NCBI RefSeq assembly: GCF_003111665.1
Contig: NZ_CP022188.1
Location: forward strand, 3,410,001-3,474,000
Source of the DNA: Parazoarcus communis
GTDB lineage: Bacteria > Pseudomonadota > Gammaproteobacteria > Burkholderiales > Rhodocyclaceae
Reading direction: 5' to 3'
DNA length: 64,000 nucleotides
In this document: positions 25,783 to 37,873 of the stretch, piece after piece
Layout of the letters: every line of letters starts with the position of its first letter
How positions within the stretch are numbered: position 1 is the stretch's first letter
Translations under genes and position numbers: made by a program
Notes under the pieces: model-generated
Seen by the model: only the letters and a program-made list of their open reading frames with translations
Databases searched by the model: none
What the model was told of the DNA's origin: nothing

Positions 25783-28700
25783 TTACACGGGCGTGATCGT
25801 CAGGCTTCCATTGCCGAAGCTCTCCGGCGCGACCGCGACCGCATACAGCCTGTGCTTGTTGCGCATGAAATTGCCGATGACTTTTGCCTGGGTGGCGACG
25901 ATCATGCCGACCTCGTCCTGAGTCTGCAGGGTATTGCCATTGAGGGCGCAATTCACACCGGCATAGTGGTCAAGCTCACTGTCGATCTGGTTGTCGGTGA
26001 CCCGCAGGTTGGCGCAGACCGGCAGGCTGCCGCGCGCGTTTGCGACCACGTCCTTCAATACCATGTCGCTCAGACGCAGGCCGCCGAGGCGGTTGCGTTC
26101 AAGGTTCAGGTTGCCGGCAGGCTCAAGGCTCACCTCGGTCTGGTTGATGGCTCCACTGAGCCGGCCGAGCAGGTCTCGACCGGGGAAGGGGCTGTCTTCA
26201 CCTTCACCGAACAGGGTGATACGGCCCCGCACGGTGTTGTTCACCAGACTGACGTCACCAAAGTCCTTCAGCGCGAGGGCGAACACTGGCGTATTGGTGA
26301 GCATCGCGTTGCCAAGTTGCTCAAGCTGTACGGCGAGCGCGAACGCGGTCGCATTGGAGATGCCAAGGCGCATGGCGTTCAGGGCCACGAGCTCGCGCTG
26401 ACTGAGACCGGCGTTGGCGGTGCCCGACACGCGGATCATGTTGGCGATTGCCCCTGACATCCGCTTCTTTTCTTCGGCGCTGAGCCTGGACAATTCCGCG
26501 GCGAACTCAGGCAGATGGCCGTCCACGATGGCCGTCGGCCGGAACGCGCCCTTGAAGGCACCGAGATCGCCGACCTGTTCGAGCAGGAGTCCAAGTGTTT
26601 TGCTCTCGTTGTTGTCTGCCAGCACGCGGCTGTCCTCGATGACCAGGCGCTGGCTGCCGCCGATGCGCAGCAGGCTGTTCCCGGGCGTGGCACTCCCGAC
26701 GCAGTCGAACCGGCTCAGGCGCAGATCATCACAGTCCACAAAGCTCAGGCTCTCGAGGTTTCCGGTCCTGATCAGGGTGAAGTCCTGCAGCGCAAGCGTG
26801 CCGAAGGTATCGAACTGGAACACCTGATCGCGCACCAGGAGGCGGCTGGTGGGGCCACAGCCGTGGATCTCCACCCTGTGACGACGACTGCCGGTGACGT
26901 TGAGGTCGTCCTCCAGGGTATGCTGTCCGGGGAGCAGGCACAGGCAGATATCGAGTCGTTCTTTCTCCAGCAGGGTCCGCAACGCCCGGTCCAGCGAGGG
27001 AAACTGCCCGCCCTCGCCGACGGTGACACAGCAGCCACCGCCGCCGCCCTGTGGACGTTTGCACAGGGCGTCGATGGCTTCCTGCACGCTGAAGGCTTTT
27101 GCGCTGAGGAGGTCTGCGCAGCCGGAGGGGTCGTACGCGACTTCGCTCGCGAGCGCGAGCTGGGCGTTGAAATGCACCGGCAGGTAGCGCCCGGTGACAG
27201 GCTGGCCGGCCACCAGCAGTTCGGCCCTTGCATGCTGCACCGGTTTGGTTGGGTCGCTGGCGAGCGACCAGGCGATGGAGGCGACGCCGTTGGCAAGCGT
27301 CGTGGCGACATCGGTATTGGTGCCATTGGGCAGGGTGCCGGCGTCGACGGTAAAGCGGACCTGTGCGTTTGCGACCGGAAACTGCCCGTTGGAAACGCCC
27401 ACCTGCAAGGGACTGGGGAGTGCGACAACGGCCGGGGTGTTGAGCGGATTGGGTTTGACGCTCTGGCCGTCGCCGCCGACATAGTCGAGGCTGGTCAGCT
27501 CGGTGAGTGCCGGAAACAGCGGACGGCAGTCGGCAATCGGGCTCCAGCTGTCCGCCTGGAAACCCAGCAGGGCAAGGCGGGCGAATGCACGCAGCACGCC
27601 GGCCGGGGCGACAAAGGCGGGCTTGCCGCTGTCCTGCGGCCATTCGATGGCGGCAGTGGCCGTGCGCGCGGGAATCAGCCAGTAGTCGCCGACACGGTAG
27701 CTGCCGGTGGCAAACTTGAGCTCGATGCCGTCCTGGGCAAGTTCCTCCCAGCCGGTGTTCGGGTTGGCGACCGAGCTGGTCTTCAATTCGGCCACACCGT
27801 CCCACCGCCGCACACGGGGATTGCCGGGGAACAGGGCGGCGTCGAGCGCATGGCCGATGCGCTGGGTGAGATCCACGGTGACTACATTGCCTTCGGTGCG
27901 GATGACCGGTACCAGCGGGCCGGGCTGACCGAGCAGCTCATGGGTGTCATCGATGAACTCCACCCAGCAACCGGCGGTGATCGCCAGGGTGTCATCGCGG
28001 CCAATGCTGGCGACTTCGAATTCGTCTGCGATGGGGTCGTCCAGCCAGCGCACCACACGGCTGACCAGGCTGCCGTTGTCGCGCGACCACTTGTAGCGCG
28101 CCTTGCCGGTCACGCTGCCATCGTCGTGGATCTCGACCCGGTACAGGTGGTTTTCGAGCAGGCGATAGCCGGCCTCGGGTGGCAGCTGGCAAGGGGTTTT
28201 AGGCGGCACCGTGGCTTCGGCGCGCGCAGCCAGGCGTCCGTCCGGCGGCGTGGTGAGGGCTGTCCATGCCGGGATCTCCGACAGGCAGTTCAGTTTCACG
28301 CCAGCGTCGCCTGCGCGTAGCAGCCTGACCTGCCACACGGTCTGTTCACGGGTGCAGGTGTCGGGCCCGCCCAGTGCCACTTCCCGCATGCTGGTGTCAC
28401 CTGCCGGCAGATCGGTGGTGCTCAGGTGGCGCTGCCAGACTTCGAGGTAGGCGAGATACGTGCCGGCGGCAGGCGCGACCGCGGCGCCGTTGTTGTCGAA
28501 CACCACGACGCCGTTGATATCCGAGGCCTTGATGTCTTTCGGCGGCAAGGGCAGCAGGGTGGCGCCAGCTGGCAACACCGCAGAGGCGATGGCAGGCAGG
28601 TCCGGCTGCTTGGCGACGCTGGCTGCGGCACTGTTTTCGCACAGCAGACCGTCGACATAGAGGTTCCCGGCCGAAATCGCGAGGTCCTTGCCCGCGGGCG

Positions 28701-28896
28701 TGATCCCGAATCCCGGTTTGTCGATCGGTACTGCGACCGCACCCAGGCTGTCGACGGTCTCGGTTTCCAGACGGTGGTTCAGGATGTCCTGCTGCTCGTT
28801 CCAGTCGGCATCGAGCTGCACGCGCCCCTGCTGCATGCGCACCGTGCGGTAGCGTCGTGCGGGGTCGAAGGTGCTGCGGCTCAGATCGGCTTTCAT
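25783..28896 (-). CDS. eCIS DUF6519-type tail protein with C-terminal beta-helix
   Basis: A 1037-residue protein, last gene of the eCIS operon. The N-terminus MKADLSRSTFDPARRYRTVR followed by MQQGRVQLDADWNEQQDI is the DUF6519 opening found in many contractile-injection loci. Residues of about 640-960 have short repeats (LVIEDSRVLADNNESK, LERNRLGGLRLSD) that suggest a right-handed beta-helix, a common fold of tail fibres and tailspikes. ATG 28896 with GGGAGAG upstream is chosen over a longer frame. It is 53 bp after the tail protein I-like gene. A surface fibre or baseplate appendage role is inferred. Confidence 0.75.
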   Translation of the reverse strand: MKADLSRSTFDPARRYRTVRMQQGRVQLDADWNEQQDILNHRLETETVDSLGAVAVPIDKPGFGITPAGKDLAISAGNLYVDGLLCENSAAASVAKQPDLPAIASAVLPAGATLLPLPPKDIKASDINGVVVFDNNGAAVAPAAGTYLAYLEVWQRHLSTTDLPAGDTSMREVALGGPDTCTREQTVWQVRLLRAGDAGVKLNCLSEIPAWTALTTPPDGRLAARAEATVPPKTPCQLPPEAGYRLLENHLYRVEIHDDGSVTGKARYKWSRDNGSLVSRVVRWLDDPIADEFEVASIGRDDTLAITAGCWVEFIDDTHELLGQPGPLVPVIRTEGNVVTVDLTQRIGHALDAALFPGNPRVRRWDGVAELKTSSVANPNTGWEELAQDGIELKFATGSYRVGDYWLIPARTATAAIEWPQDSGKPAFVAPAGVLRAFARLALLGFQADSWSPIADCRPLFPALTELTSLDYVGGDGQSVKPNPLNTPAVVALPSPLQVGVSNGQFPVANAQVRFTVDAGTLPNGTNTDVATTLANGVASIAWSLASDPTKPVQHARAELLVAGQPVTGRYLPVHFNAQLALASEVAYDPSGCADLLSAKAFSVQEAIDALCKRPQGGGGGCCVTVGEGGQFPSLDRALRTLLEKERLDICLCLLPGQHTLEDDLNVTGSRRHRVEIHGCGPTSRLLVRDQVFQFDTFGTLALQDFTLIRTGNLESLSFVDCDDLRLSRFDCVGSATPGNSLLRIGGSQRLVIEDSRVLADNNESKTLGLLLEQVGDLGAFKGAFRPTAIVDGHLPEFAAELSRLSAEEKKRMSGAIANMIRVSGTANAGLSQRELVALNAMRLGISNATAFALAVQLEQLGNAMLTNTPVFALALKDFGDVSLVNNTVRGRITLFGEGEDSPFPGRDLLGRLSGAINQTEVSLEPAGNLNLERNRLGGLRLSDMVLKDVVANARGSLPVCANLRVTDNQIDSELDHYAGVNCALNGNTLQTQDEVGMIVATQAKVIGNFMRNKHRLYAVAVAPESFGNGSLTITPV

Positions 28897-28949
28897 GGTG
28901 TCTCTCCCGGTGGTCGGGTCTTGTCGGTTTATGTTTCGGTAAGGTGGTG

Positions 28950-31081
<2,132 letters not shown>

Positions 31082-31085
<4 letters not shown>

Positions 31086-34000
31086 GATCCATGCTCCAGC
31101 AGCTTGACCGCAGCGGGGTCGATCAGCAGCAGGTCGGCAGGCTGCAGGGTGTTGCCCTGCCAGTGGGCAGTGCGCGCTGGCAACTGCCCGTCCGGACCGG
31201 TGACTGTCTGCGCAGCGCTGCCGGGGCCGGCCTGCTTCAGGTGGTCGAGATCGGCGCCCGTGACACCGCTGACCCCCTGCAGGCTGGCGAGGATCTCGCT
31301 GCCGCTGACGGGTTGCCCGAACTGGCGGGCAGCAAAGCCGAAATCGCGTTTCAGCGCTGCCGCGGCGGCCGCGAGTACGGTCGGGGGTTCGTGCGCCTCG
31401 TCGATCCACAGGCTCGCAGTGAGGCCGAAATACAGGGTCCGGCAGGGGCTGACCTTCAGCGCCTGATGCGGTGGCCGCGCCGCGTCGATGGCGTTCAGCA
31501 GGTTGCGGTACAGCGTGTCGCCGGGGGCGAGCGCCGCACCGTCGGTGCCGGCAACGGTGAGATGAACCCGTCGCTGCTCACCGTCCCACAGCCACACGGC
31601 CTGGGCTTTGCCGATGCCGGTGAAGGCGGCGGCGAAGTCCTCGAAGTCGCGCAGGGACACGATACGGTCCAGCGTGCGTACCGTCAGCGGTGCGTTATTG
31701 CGTGCGGTGTCGCCGGCTTCGGCGTCGGTGCCGCCACTGGCCTTGACCGGATTGATGACGGCTTTCAGGCCGGGCGGGCGGCTTAGCAACAGGCTGATCT
31801 GCTCGGCGGCGACATTGCCGGCCTTGCCCAGCCCGACCCGGTATCGGGCCTCGACGTTGCCGCTGCCGCTTGGCAGGCGCGCACCATGGATGCCATCGCC
31901 AAACTGCACGCTGGCGCCGCCGTTCTCGTCCAGACGCACGGTGTAGCTGCGATCCTCGGGGCCGGCAGCTGTAAAACGCGGTGCAGGCTTCCACAGCAGG
32001 CCATCCACGCGGACCTCAAGGGTGCTGGCCGTGCCGTTGGGCGTGGCTGCCGCGATATGCGTGAGCGGCGGTTGGCGCAGCTTGAAGCGCTGCAGGCTGC
32101 GGGCCGCATCGCCGCTGCCGAGCGCCTCGGGCTGGATGCGCATCTGCTTGCTGTCGCCCTGACTGGCCGGTGCCAGGTTGGCATTGATGCGCACCGTGGC
32201 CGGCAGATAGGCATGTGCGAGGTCGCTGTCGAGGTGCAGACGAGTGCGGCCGCTGCTGCTGTCGTTGAGCTTGATGCACGCCACTTCGGCCGCGCTGCTC
32301 AGGCTGACGGTGTAGCGCTTGAAGTCCTCGAACTCAATTTCGGCACTAAGCCGGTCGCGCGCCACGCGGATGGCTGCAAGGGGGTGCTGCTGCAGGAGCC
32401 GCTGTCGTGCGGCGGCATTGGCCGGCACATCGGCAAGGATCAGGCCCGACACCGAGATCCAGCGTGCTGCGGGCAGGTCGGGGTGGTAGCCGGCGAGGTC
32501 GACGAGATGACCGGTAATGAAACCGGAAAGCGGCCGGGTCGCCCAGTCCAGCGCCTCCGACTGCCCGAACAGGGTGGTGGCGCGCAATTGGTCGTTGAAA
32601 ATCTCGCGCACACTTTCACCCTGCAGGTTGAGGCGGGTGGCCGTGGCCGAAAGGGTGAAGTCGGCACGGGCATCGTCTTCGGCGGTGACGATGCGGTAAG
32701 CCTCTTCATAGTTCGGGACCGACATGACCACCCAGCCACCGGCGAGCCATTTCGGGTAGCTGGTGTCGAGATGAACCGAATGCACGTCGCGCGGATACAG
32801 GCTTGCGGTCGGCACCACGGCTTTGGGCACGCCACTGGCCGACCACGCCAGTTTGATCGAGGCTGAGCCGGCGCTTTCATAGTACTCAAGGCGGATGTCG
32901 TGCTTGTGCCCTGCGGTGAGCTCCGCCTGACCGCTGTGTTCGGTTGCACCTTGGTTGATCCAGTAATCCACGATCAGGCGCCCGTCGATCCACAGTCGCA
33001 GACCATCGTCGGCGGTGACATGGAAGGTGTAGGTGCCTGTGGTGGGTGGCTTGATCCAGCCGCTCCAGCGCACCGAGAAATGGTCTGCCGGCATCGCCGG
33101 GTCTGGCGTGCCCGGACCCCAGTCGAAGTCCACCACCGCATCGGTGCGGGTCAGGATGCGCTCGCGGAAGCCCTTGCCGCGGTAGTACTCGCCATACAGA
33201 CCTGTACCGCTTGCTACCGCTGTTGACGGATCGGAGACGTCTGCGAGGGTGAAGCCGGGCCATTCCGGGTGTTGGCTGATCGGTGGCTTGCTGTCTTCGC
33301 TCAGGCCGAGATAGGTGGCGCGCAGGCCCGAGGGCATCGCCCGCCAGTCGGGCGCGTTGTGACCAAAGAGGTGAGCGCGGGCGCGCAGGGCGAAACAGCG
33401 GGGGTTTGTTGCTGCCGGATGTACGCCACGGCGCGGACTGCCGAGGCCGTGATCAAGCGTGACCACGGTGTAGCCGGCATCGCTGGCATCGGCAGGGTCT
33501 GCGGGCAGGACTTCGCGGATGCGGGTGACGCGGCGGAAATCCCAGTTCTCGTTGCCTGGGTCCTTGCCGCGCTCGTCGCCGACGATCAGCAGCGCATCGC
33601 CCTGCTGCAGGCGGGTGGCGGTGCCGCCGAGATAGAGCTGCCGGCCACCCATGCGCGGCGGCACCGCTTCCCTCGCCAGCACTGGCAGTGCATTCCAGCG
33701 CGCCTGCGCATCGACGGCTTCGAGTGTCTCGAAAATCTGTGCGCTTTCGTCCTGTGCCGGGATGCTCTGCGCACGGGTGCCGACGTCGATGCGGGCGCTG
33801 GCCGGGGCGCCAGGAGCCGTTTCGAGGGTGAAGGCGAGCCAGGTCGATGCGGCGACGCCGGGGCGAAGTTCGTAGCCGATGGCACGCGCCAGTTCGAGGA
33901 TTGAGCGGCGCTCGGTGGCGGTGCGCAGGTAGTGTTCGTTGCCGATGCGTTCCTGATAGAACGCGAGCACGTCGAGGACGGCGGCCCAGCTGTCGAGCAG

Positions 34001-34204
34001 CGCAATCGCGGGGTCGTCGCTGGCACGGGTGGTCAGTGCGGCCAGTGCCGGTTCGCGGGCGAGGTCGGCAAGCAGGCTCTGGCGGAAGCGGCCATGGGTG
34101 CCGATGCGAAGTGCCAGTGCGGGCTGGCCGGGCGGCTGGGGGGTGGCGACCGGGGTGAGCGCGTCGAGCCCGGTGCAGCAGCCGCAGTTGTCCGGGGTGC
34201 TCAT
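31082..34204 (-). CDS. eCIS baseplate wedge protein (Afp12-like) with inserted PA14 domain
   Basis: A 1040-residue putative baseplate assembly protein. Residues of about 50-330 (DSWAAVLDVLAFYQERIGNE, RTATERRSILELARAIGYEL) and 480-1040 (RVDGLLWKPAPRF, YRVGLGKAGNVAAEQISLLL) are the gpJ/gp6-type wedge. A PA14 domain (about 336-471, bases 32792-33199) interrupts it, with GLYGEYYRGKGF, SVRWSGWIKPPTTGTYTF and ADDGLRLWIDGRLIVDYW. PA14 domains are beta-barrels that often bind carbohydrate through the Asp-Asp pair (399-400 here). The gene overlaps both neighbours by four bases. Confidence 0.85.
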
Positions 34205-36651
34205 GATCCGCCCTCCACAACAAAGCTGATCTGGCCGTTTTCGGGAAAGCTCGGGTCGCTGTCGACCCGCAGGACCTCGAGCGTGCCGATGCCGATCAGG
34301 CCGGCGTCGCGCTCGCCATTGGGCTTGCGGCCCCAGCGCTGGAAGCGCTTCACCTGCACCGAGGCCACACCGGCAACCGCCATCGCCTCGGCGACCACGG
34401 CCGACAGGTAGAGCGGTGTGCCGAAGGTGAAACGGTCCGGATGAAAGAAGCCGGGGGTGCCATTTCTGCTTTGGCCCGAGGTGAAGGTGTCGATCAGGGC
34501 GGCCTTGACGTCGGTCGCGAAGTAGGACTTGTGGGCGCAGACCTGGAGCTGGATGTCGAGCGGGACATGGACCGGGTCGGCAAACGCGAAGTCATGACCG
34601 GCAAGGCGGAAGCGTTCGAGGAAGTCACGCAGTTCGGTCTTGAACGCTTCATCGACCGCGCGCCCGCCACGGCGATCCACCATCAGGAAGACGGTGTGCC
34701 AGCTGCCGGTCCAGCGCAGGCGGGCGACCGCGCGTTGTACTTCGGGGTGGCGCTCGGCAGCGCGCGCGTAGTCCTCGGTGGTGACTGCGCGCTCCTGGGT
34801 GCGGAAAGCCTCGGGGGCGTTGAGCCGGATCGCGTCCAGCGCTTCGGCTTCGGCACCGCCCTGCGCCGGCAGCGGATTGCGCAGGCCGACGATGCCCAGC
34901 TTCAGCGCGGCATCGTCGCTGACCAGCGCGGTGATGGCGTCGGCGCCGACATTGCCCCGGGTGCCGCCGCCAAGCCGGTAACGTGCGAGCAGGCGCTGAC
35001 CGGTGGGCGGCGCGGCGCCAAAACGGTTGTCGCCAAAGCGTAGCCAGGCGCTGCCGTCATTCTCGGTTTCGACCACGAATTCGCGCGCAAAGCGTTCGCT
35101 GCCAAGCAGGTCGCGCACGGGCGTCCATGCGGCGACGGCCGGGTCGGGCTGATCGCCGAACAGGCTTGCGTCGTCGGCCTGCAGACGCATGTTTGATGGC
35201 CGCGCGCGACGCGCGTCCTGACGCAGAGCAGCGCTGGCCGACATCGCAGTCGAGGTGGCGAGATCGTGATCGTAAGGCGCGCTGTAGGCGAGACCGCTGT
35301 CCTTCAGCCGTGGCCGCCAGTGACGACGAAGCCCGGCGGGGCCGTCGTCCGCCACAGTGTCCGGCACCATCGCCTGCCATGGCCGCGTCAGGCCGTGGTC
35401 GGCCAGCACCACGTTGCCGCGCGCAACGGCGATCGCTTCCTTGACCACGGCGCCCCCGTGTTCGAACTCATGGCTGACGCACAGCGGGAAGGGCAGCGCG
35501 TCGTCCACATGCCAGCTCACCAGCAGCAGGTCGGTGTGGGTGAGATCGTCATGGCCGGTGCTGACCGACGTCAGGCGCACCGGGTGGCGGTGGCTGGCGT
35601 CGGCGTCGGCCGGCTTGCCGGTGACCGGGCTGAGAATCTCTTCAAGGATCAGCACATCGCCGGGCGCCAGCGCCAGCGCCGGGGTGTTGACCAGGGCGGC
35701 CGAGGTGGCGCCGCGCCCGAGGCAGTAGCCGGGGTCGGCAAAGTCGTGGATGGCGATGTGGCTGTGCGAAGCATGGAGAATCTGGTCATGCAGGCTTTCG
35801 AAGACTTCGATGCCGGGCAGCGGGAGTTCGTCCAGCAGCGCCTTGCGCCGCACCGGGGCGCCACCATCGGCCAGGGCCAGCAGGGTGGTTCCGGCCGGCA
35901 GTACGCTGCCCTCGGCTGCGGCCCCTGCATCGAGGGTCACGAAGGTCCGTGCGTTGCAGCCTTCATGGATGGGGTAGTCGAGCAGGCGCGCATGACGACG
36001 CAGTGAGGTCCGGCGCCGTGCGGTGCCGAGATAGGCCTCGGTTGCCACCGCATCCTGGGTGTAGGAGAGGTGGTCTCCGACGTAGGCGAGGGTTTCGATC
36101 AGGGCCAGGGTGAAGTCGGCCGGGCTGCGCTCGGTGAACTCGGGCACGAGCTGCGACATGCGGTCGAGCATCAGGCTGCGGAAGCTGTCGTAGTCCTTGG
36201 CCAGGTAATCGAGGCGGGGCTCCGGTGGCGATGCGGGCGGGCAGGTGGTGGCGTCTGCACAGTCGAACTCCGACGGGCAGCCGGCCTTGAAGTTGATGCG
36301 GATGCTCGACAGGCAGATGTCGAAGCCGGGCGCGGGCGCGTCGGGCTCGGCGGGGTTGATCAGCGACAGGGTGTACCAGGAGAAATCGCCCGCCTTGTCC
36401 ACCGTGATGCGGATCTCGTTCCCGGCGAGCACCGGGTCTTGCGCGAGCCGGATGCCGGTGATGCGCACGCCGCCGTCGATGCGCACGTTGGCGCGCGTGA
36501 TGTCGGTCACCGGATGCACGCACACCACCCGCAGGCTGCGCTGATCGGCAGATGCGATCTCGACGTAGTCGATGCCGTTCTTGCCCGGCGGCTGCTGGTC
36601 GCGCAGGCGCTGCAGTCGGCGCGGGTTGTCACTGCGAAACTGGCGCTTCAT
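34201..36651 (-). CDS. eCIS putative baseplate assembly protein (Afp11-like)
   Basis: An 816-residue wedge protein with the baseplate J/gp47 character: PRLDYLAKDYDSFRSLMLDR, TLALIETLAYVGDHLSYTQD, VATEAYLGTARRRTSLRRHA, and late GTRGNVGADAITALVS with LNAPEAFRTQERAVTTEDYA. In eCIS and T4-like particles two such proteins form the wedges that tie the sheath to the hub. It is the shorter of the two here and carries no inserted domain. The ATG overlaps the gp25-like gene and its stop overlaps the longer wedge gene, so the three are translated as a coupled set. Confidence 0.88.
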   Translation of the reverse strand: MKRQFRSDNPRRLQRLRDQQPPGKNGIDYVEIASADQRSLRVVCVHPVTDITRANVRIDGGVRITGIRLAQDPVLAGNEIRITVDKAGDFSWYTLSLINPAEPDAPAPGFDICLSSIRINFKAGCPSEFDCADATTCPPASPPEPRLDYLAKDYDSFRSLMLDRMSQLVPEFTERSPADFTLALIETLAYVGDHLSYTQDAVATEAYLGTARRRTSLRRHARLLDYPIHEGCNARTFVTLDAGAAAEGSVLPAGTTLLALADGGAPVRRKALLDELPLPGIEVFESLHDQILHASHSHIAIHDFADPGYCLGRGATSAALVNTPALALAPGDVLILEEILSPVTGKPADADASHRHPVRLTSVSTGHDDLTHTDLLLVSWHVDDALPFPLCVSHEFEHGGAVVKEAIAVARGNVVLADHGLTRPWQAMVPDTVADDGPAGLRRHWRPRLKDSGLAYSAPYDHDLATSTAMSASAALRQDARRARPSNMRLQADDASLFGDQPDPAVAAWTPVRDLLGSERFAREFVVETENDGSAWLRFGDNRFGAAPPTGQRLLARYRLGGGTRGNVGADAITALVSDDAALKLGIVGLRNPLPAQGGAEAEALDAIRLNAPEAFRTQERAVTTEDYARAAERHPEVQRAVARLRWTGSWHTVFLMVDRRGGRAVDEAFKTELRDFLERFRLAGHDFAFADPVHVPLDIQLQVCAHKSYFATDVKAALIDTFTSGQSRNGTPGFFHPDRFTFGTPLYLSAVVAEAMAVAGVASVQVKRFQRWGRKPNGERDAGLIGIGTLEVLRVDSDPSFPENGQISFVVEGGS

Positions 36652-37007
36652 GGCGCACCCCGGCTGAAACGTTCGACACGACGATCCTGGCCGCTGCGGC
36701 TGATGTACTGCACTTCAACCGCGAGTTGCGCGTCATCGTGGTCGACGGTGACCGCTTCGACCACGATGCGTTCGCCCAGCCATTGCTGAAGTGCGCTGTG
36801 CACGGTCATCTGCAGGGCTGCTGCCAGTGTGTCGCTGTTGGGGGCGAACACTAGTTGCAGCAGGCCGCAACCGAAGTCGGGCCGATTGACGCGTTCGCCC
36901 GGAATGGTGAACAGCACCTGCTCGATCATGTCGCGCAGGTGAGCGTCTTCGGTCGCCTCGGCGCTGCGTCCGCGGTGGTCGGGCTGGAAGGGAAAGTGGA
37001 GGCTCAT
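36648..37007 (-). CDS. eCIS gp25-like baseplate protein (Afp9-like)
   Basis: A 119-residue gp25/lysozyme-like baseplate protein. It contains LRDMIEQVLFTIPGERVNRP followed by DFGCGLLQLVF, the gp25 family signature around the conserved E-R-P-F/D-G motif. gp25-like proteins start sheath polymerisation at the baseplate. It begins directly after the PAAR gene and overlaps the next wedge gene by four bases. Confidence 0.9.
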   Translation of the reverse strand: MSLHFPFQPDHRGRSAEATEDAHLRDMIEQVLFTIPGERVNRPDFGCGLLQLVFAPNSDTLAAALQMTVHSALQQWLGERIVVEAVTVDHDDAQLAVEVQYISRSGQDRRVERFSRGAP

Positions 37008-37008
37008 G

Positions 37009-37332
37009 TCACATCCCCGTGACCCGCGTCTGCGTCACTGCCGCCGTCATCGGTGTGCCAGTGGGGGCGCAGATCGAAGGCGAGCCCTGCAACAGCGCCG
37101 GCTGACCACCGATGAAGACGCGCGTTGCACCCATCAGCCACTGCCCGCTCACGCAGGGACCGTTGCCCGCGGTCGGTGGCGGCATGGCGCAACCGGCGAT
37201 GACATAGGGCGCGCCGAGCGTGGTCGCGGGCTGGCCGGACAGCAGCACCCGTGGATTGGGTGAGCTCGGTGTGGCCTGACCGCCGTGGGCACAGAGGACG
37301 GTGGCACCGAGGTGGAGGAGGAATCCGGGCAT
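37009..37332 (-). CDS. eCIS PAAR-like spike tip protein (Afp10-like)
   Basis: A 107-residue protein made of Pro/Gly-rich short strands with CAHGGQATPSSPNPRVLLSG, CAMPPPTAGNGPC and PSICAPTGTP. This is the PAAR-like pattern with cysteines and histidine positioned for metal binding. Such proteins cap the central spike. It lies between the spike gene (25 bp upstream) and the gp25-like gene. Confidence 0.85.
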   Translation of the reverse strand: MPGFLLHLGATVLCAHGGQATPSSPNPRVLLSGQPATTLGAPYVIAGCAMPPPTAGNGPCVSGQWLMGATRVFIGGQPALLQGSPSICAPTGTPMTAAVTQTRVTGM

Positions 37333-37357
37333 GTTCGTATCGTCCTCGTCGTTGTTG

Positions 37358-37873
37358 TCAGATCACCGTGAGGGCGCCCTGATTGATGCTCACCGTCGGG
37401 CCGGTGAGCATGATGGTTGCGCCCTGACCGTTGGAGATGGTGATCCCCACCTCGTTGATGGAGATCATCGCGCCGGTCATGGTCTTGAGCAGGATGCCGC
37501 CGGTGGGGCCGGGCAGATCGGAGATCATCAGTCCGTTCTGGTTGCCCGTCTGCAGCACGATGCTGGGCGACACCGGCAGACCGGCCAGTGCCAGCGCCGG
37601 GACTTCGGCCGCCGAGCCCCAGAAGCCGCCGACCCAGATCGGATAGTCGGCGTCGCCCTGTTCGAACTCGACCCACACGCCGGCGCCGATCTGGGGCAGC
37701 ACGAAGGCGCCGCTCTGCACGCCGGCGAAGGGCACGCAGGGCATAGCCCAGGATGACAGCGCCGGGCCCAGCACATCCGGCACCTGAACCTGGATGCGGC
37801 CCATCTGCATGGGGTCGATGTTGTTGACCACGACCCCGCGGAACTTGCCGAAATGACGTGTCTTCTCGCTCAT
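37358..37873 (-). CDS. eCIS spike protein, gp5/VgrG-like OB-fold (Afp8 C-terminal part)
   Basis: A 171-residue baseplate assembly protein V-like spike. The OB-fold text is GKFRGVVVNNIDPMQMGRIQ, then VLPQIGAGVWVEFEQGDADY and PIWVGGFWG, the classic gp5/VgrG signature. The C-terminal 60 residues (GGILLKTMTGAMISINEVGI) look like the beginning of a short triple beta-helix needle. In Afp-type systems hub and spike are one protein; here the hub is a separate gene, overlapping by four bases. Confidence 0.9.
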   Translation of the reverse strand: MSEKTRHFGKFRGVVVNNIDPMQMGRIQVQVPDVLGPALSSWAMPCVPFAGVQSGAFVLPQIGAGVWVEFEQGDADYPIWVGGFWGSAAEVPALALAGLPVSPSIVLQTGNQNGLMISDLPGPTGGILLKTMTGAMISINEVGITISNGQGATIMLTGPTVSINQGALTVI

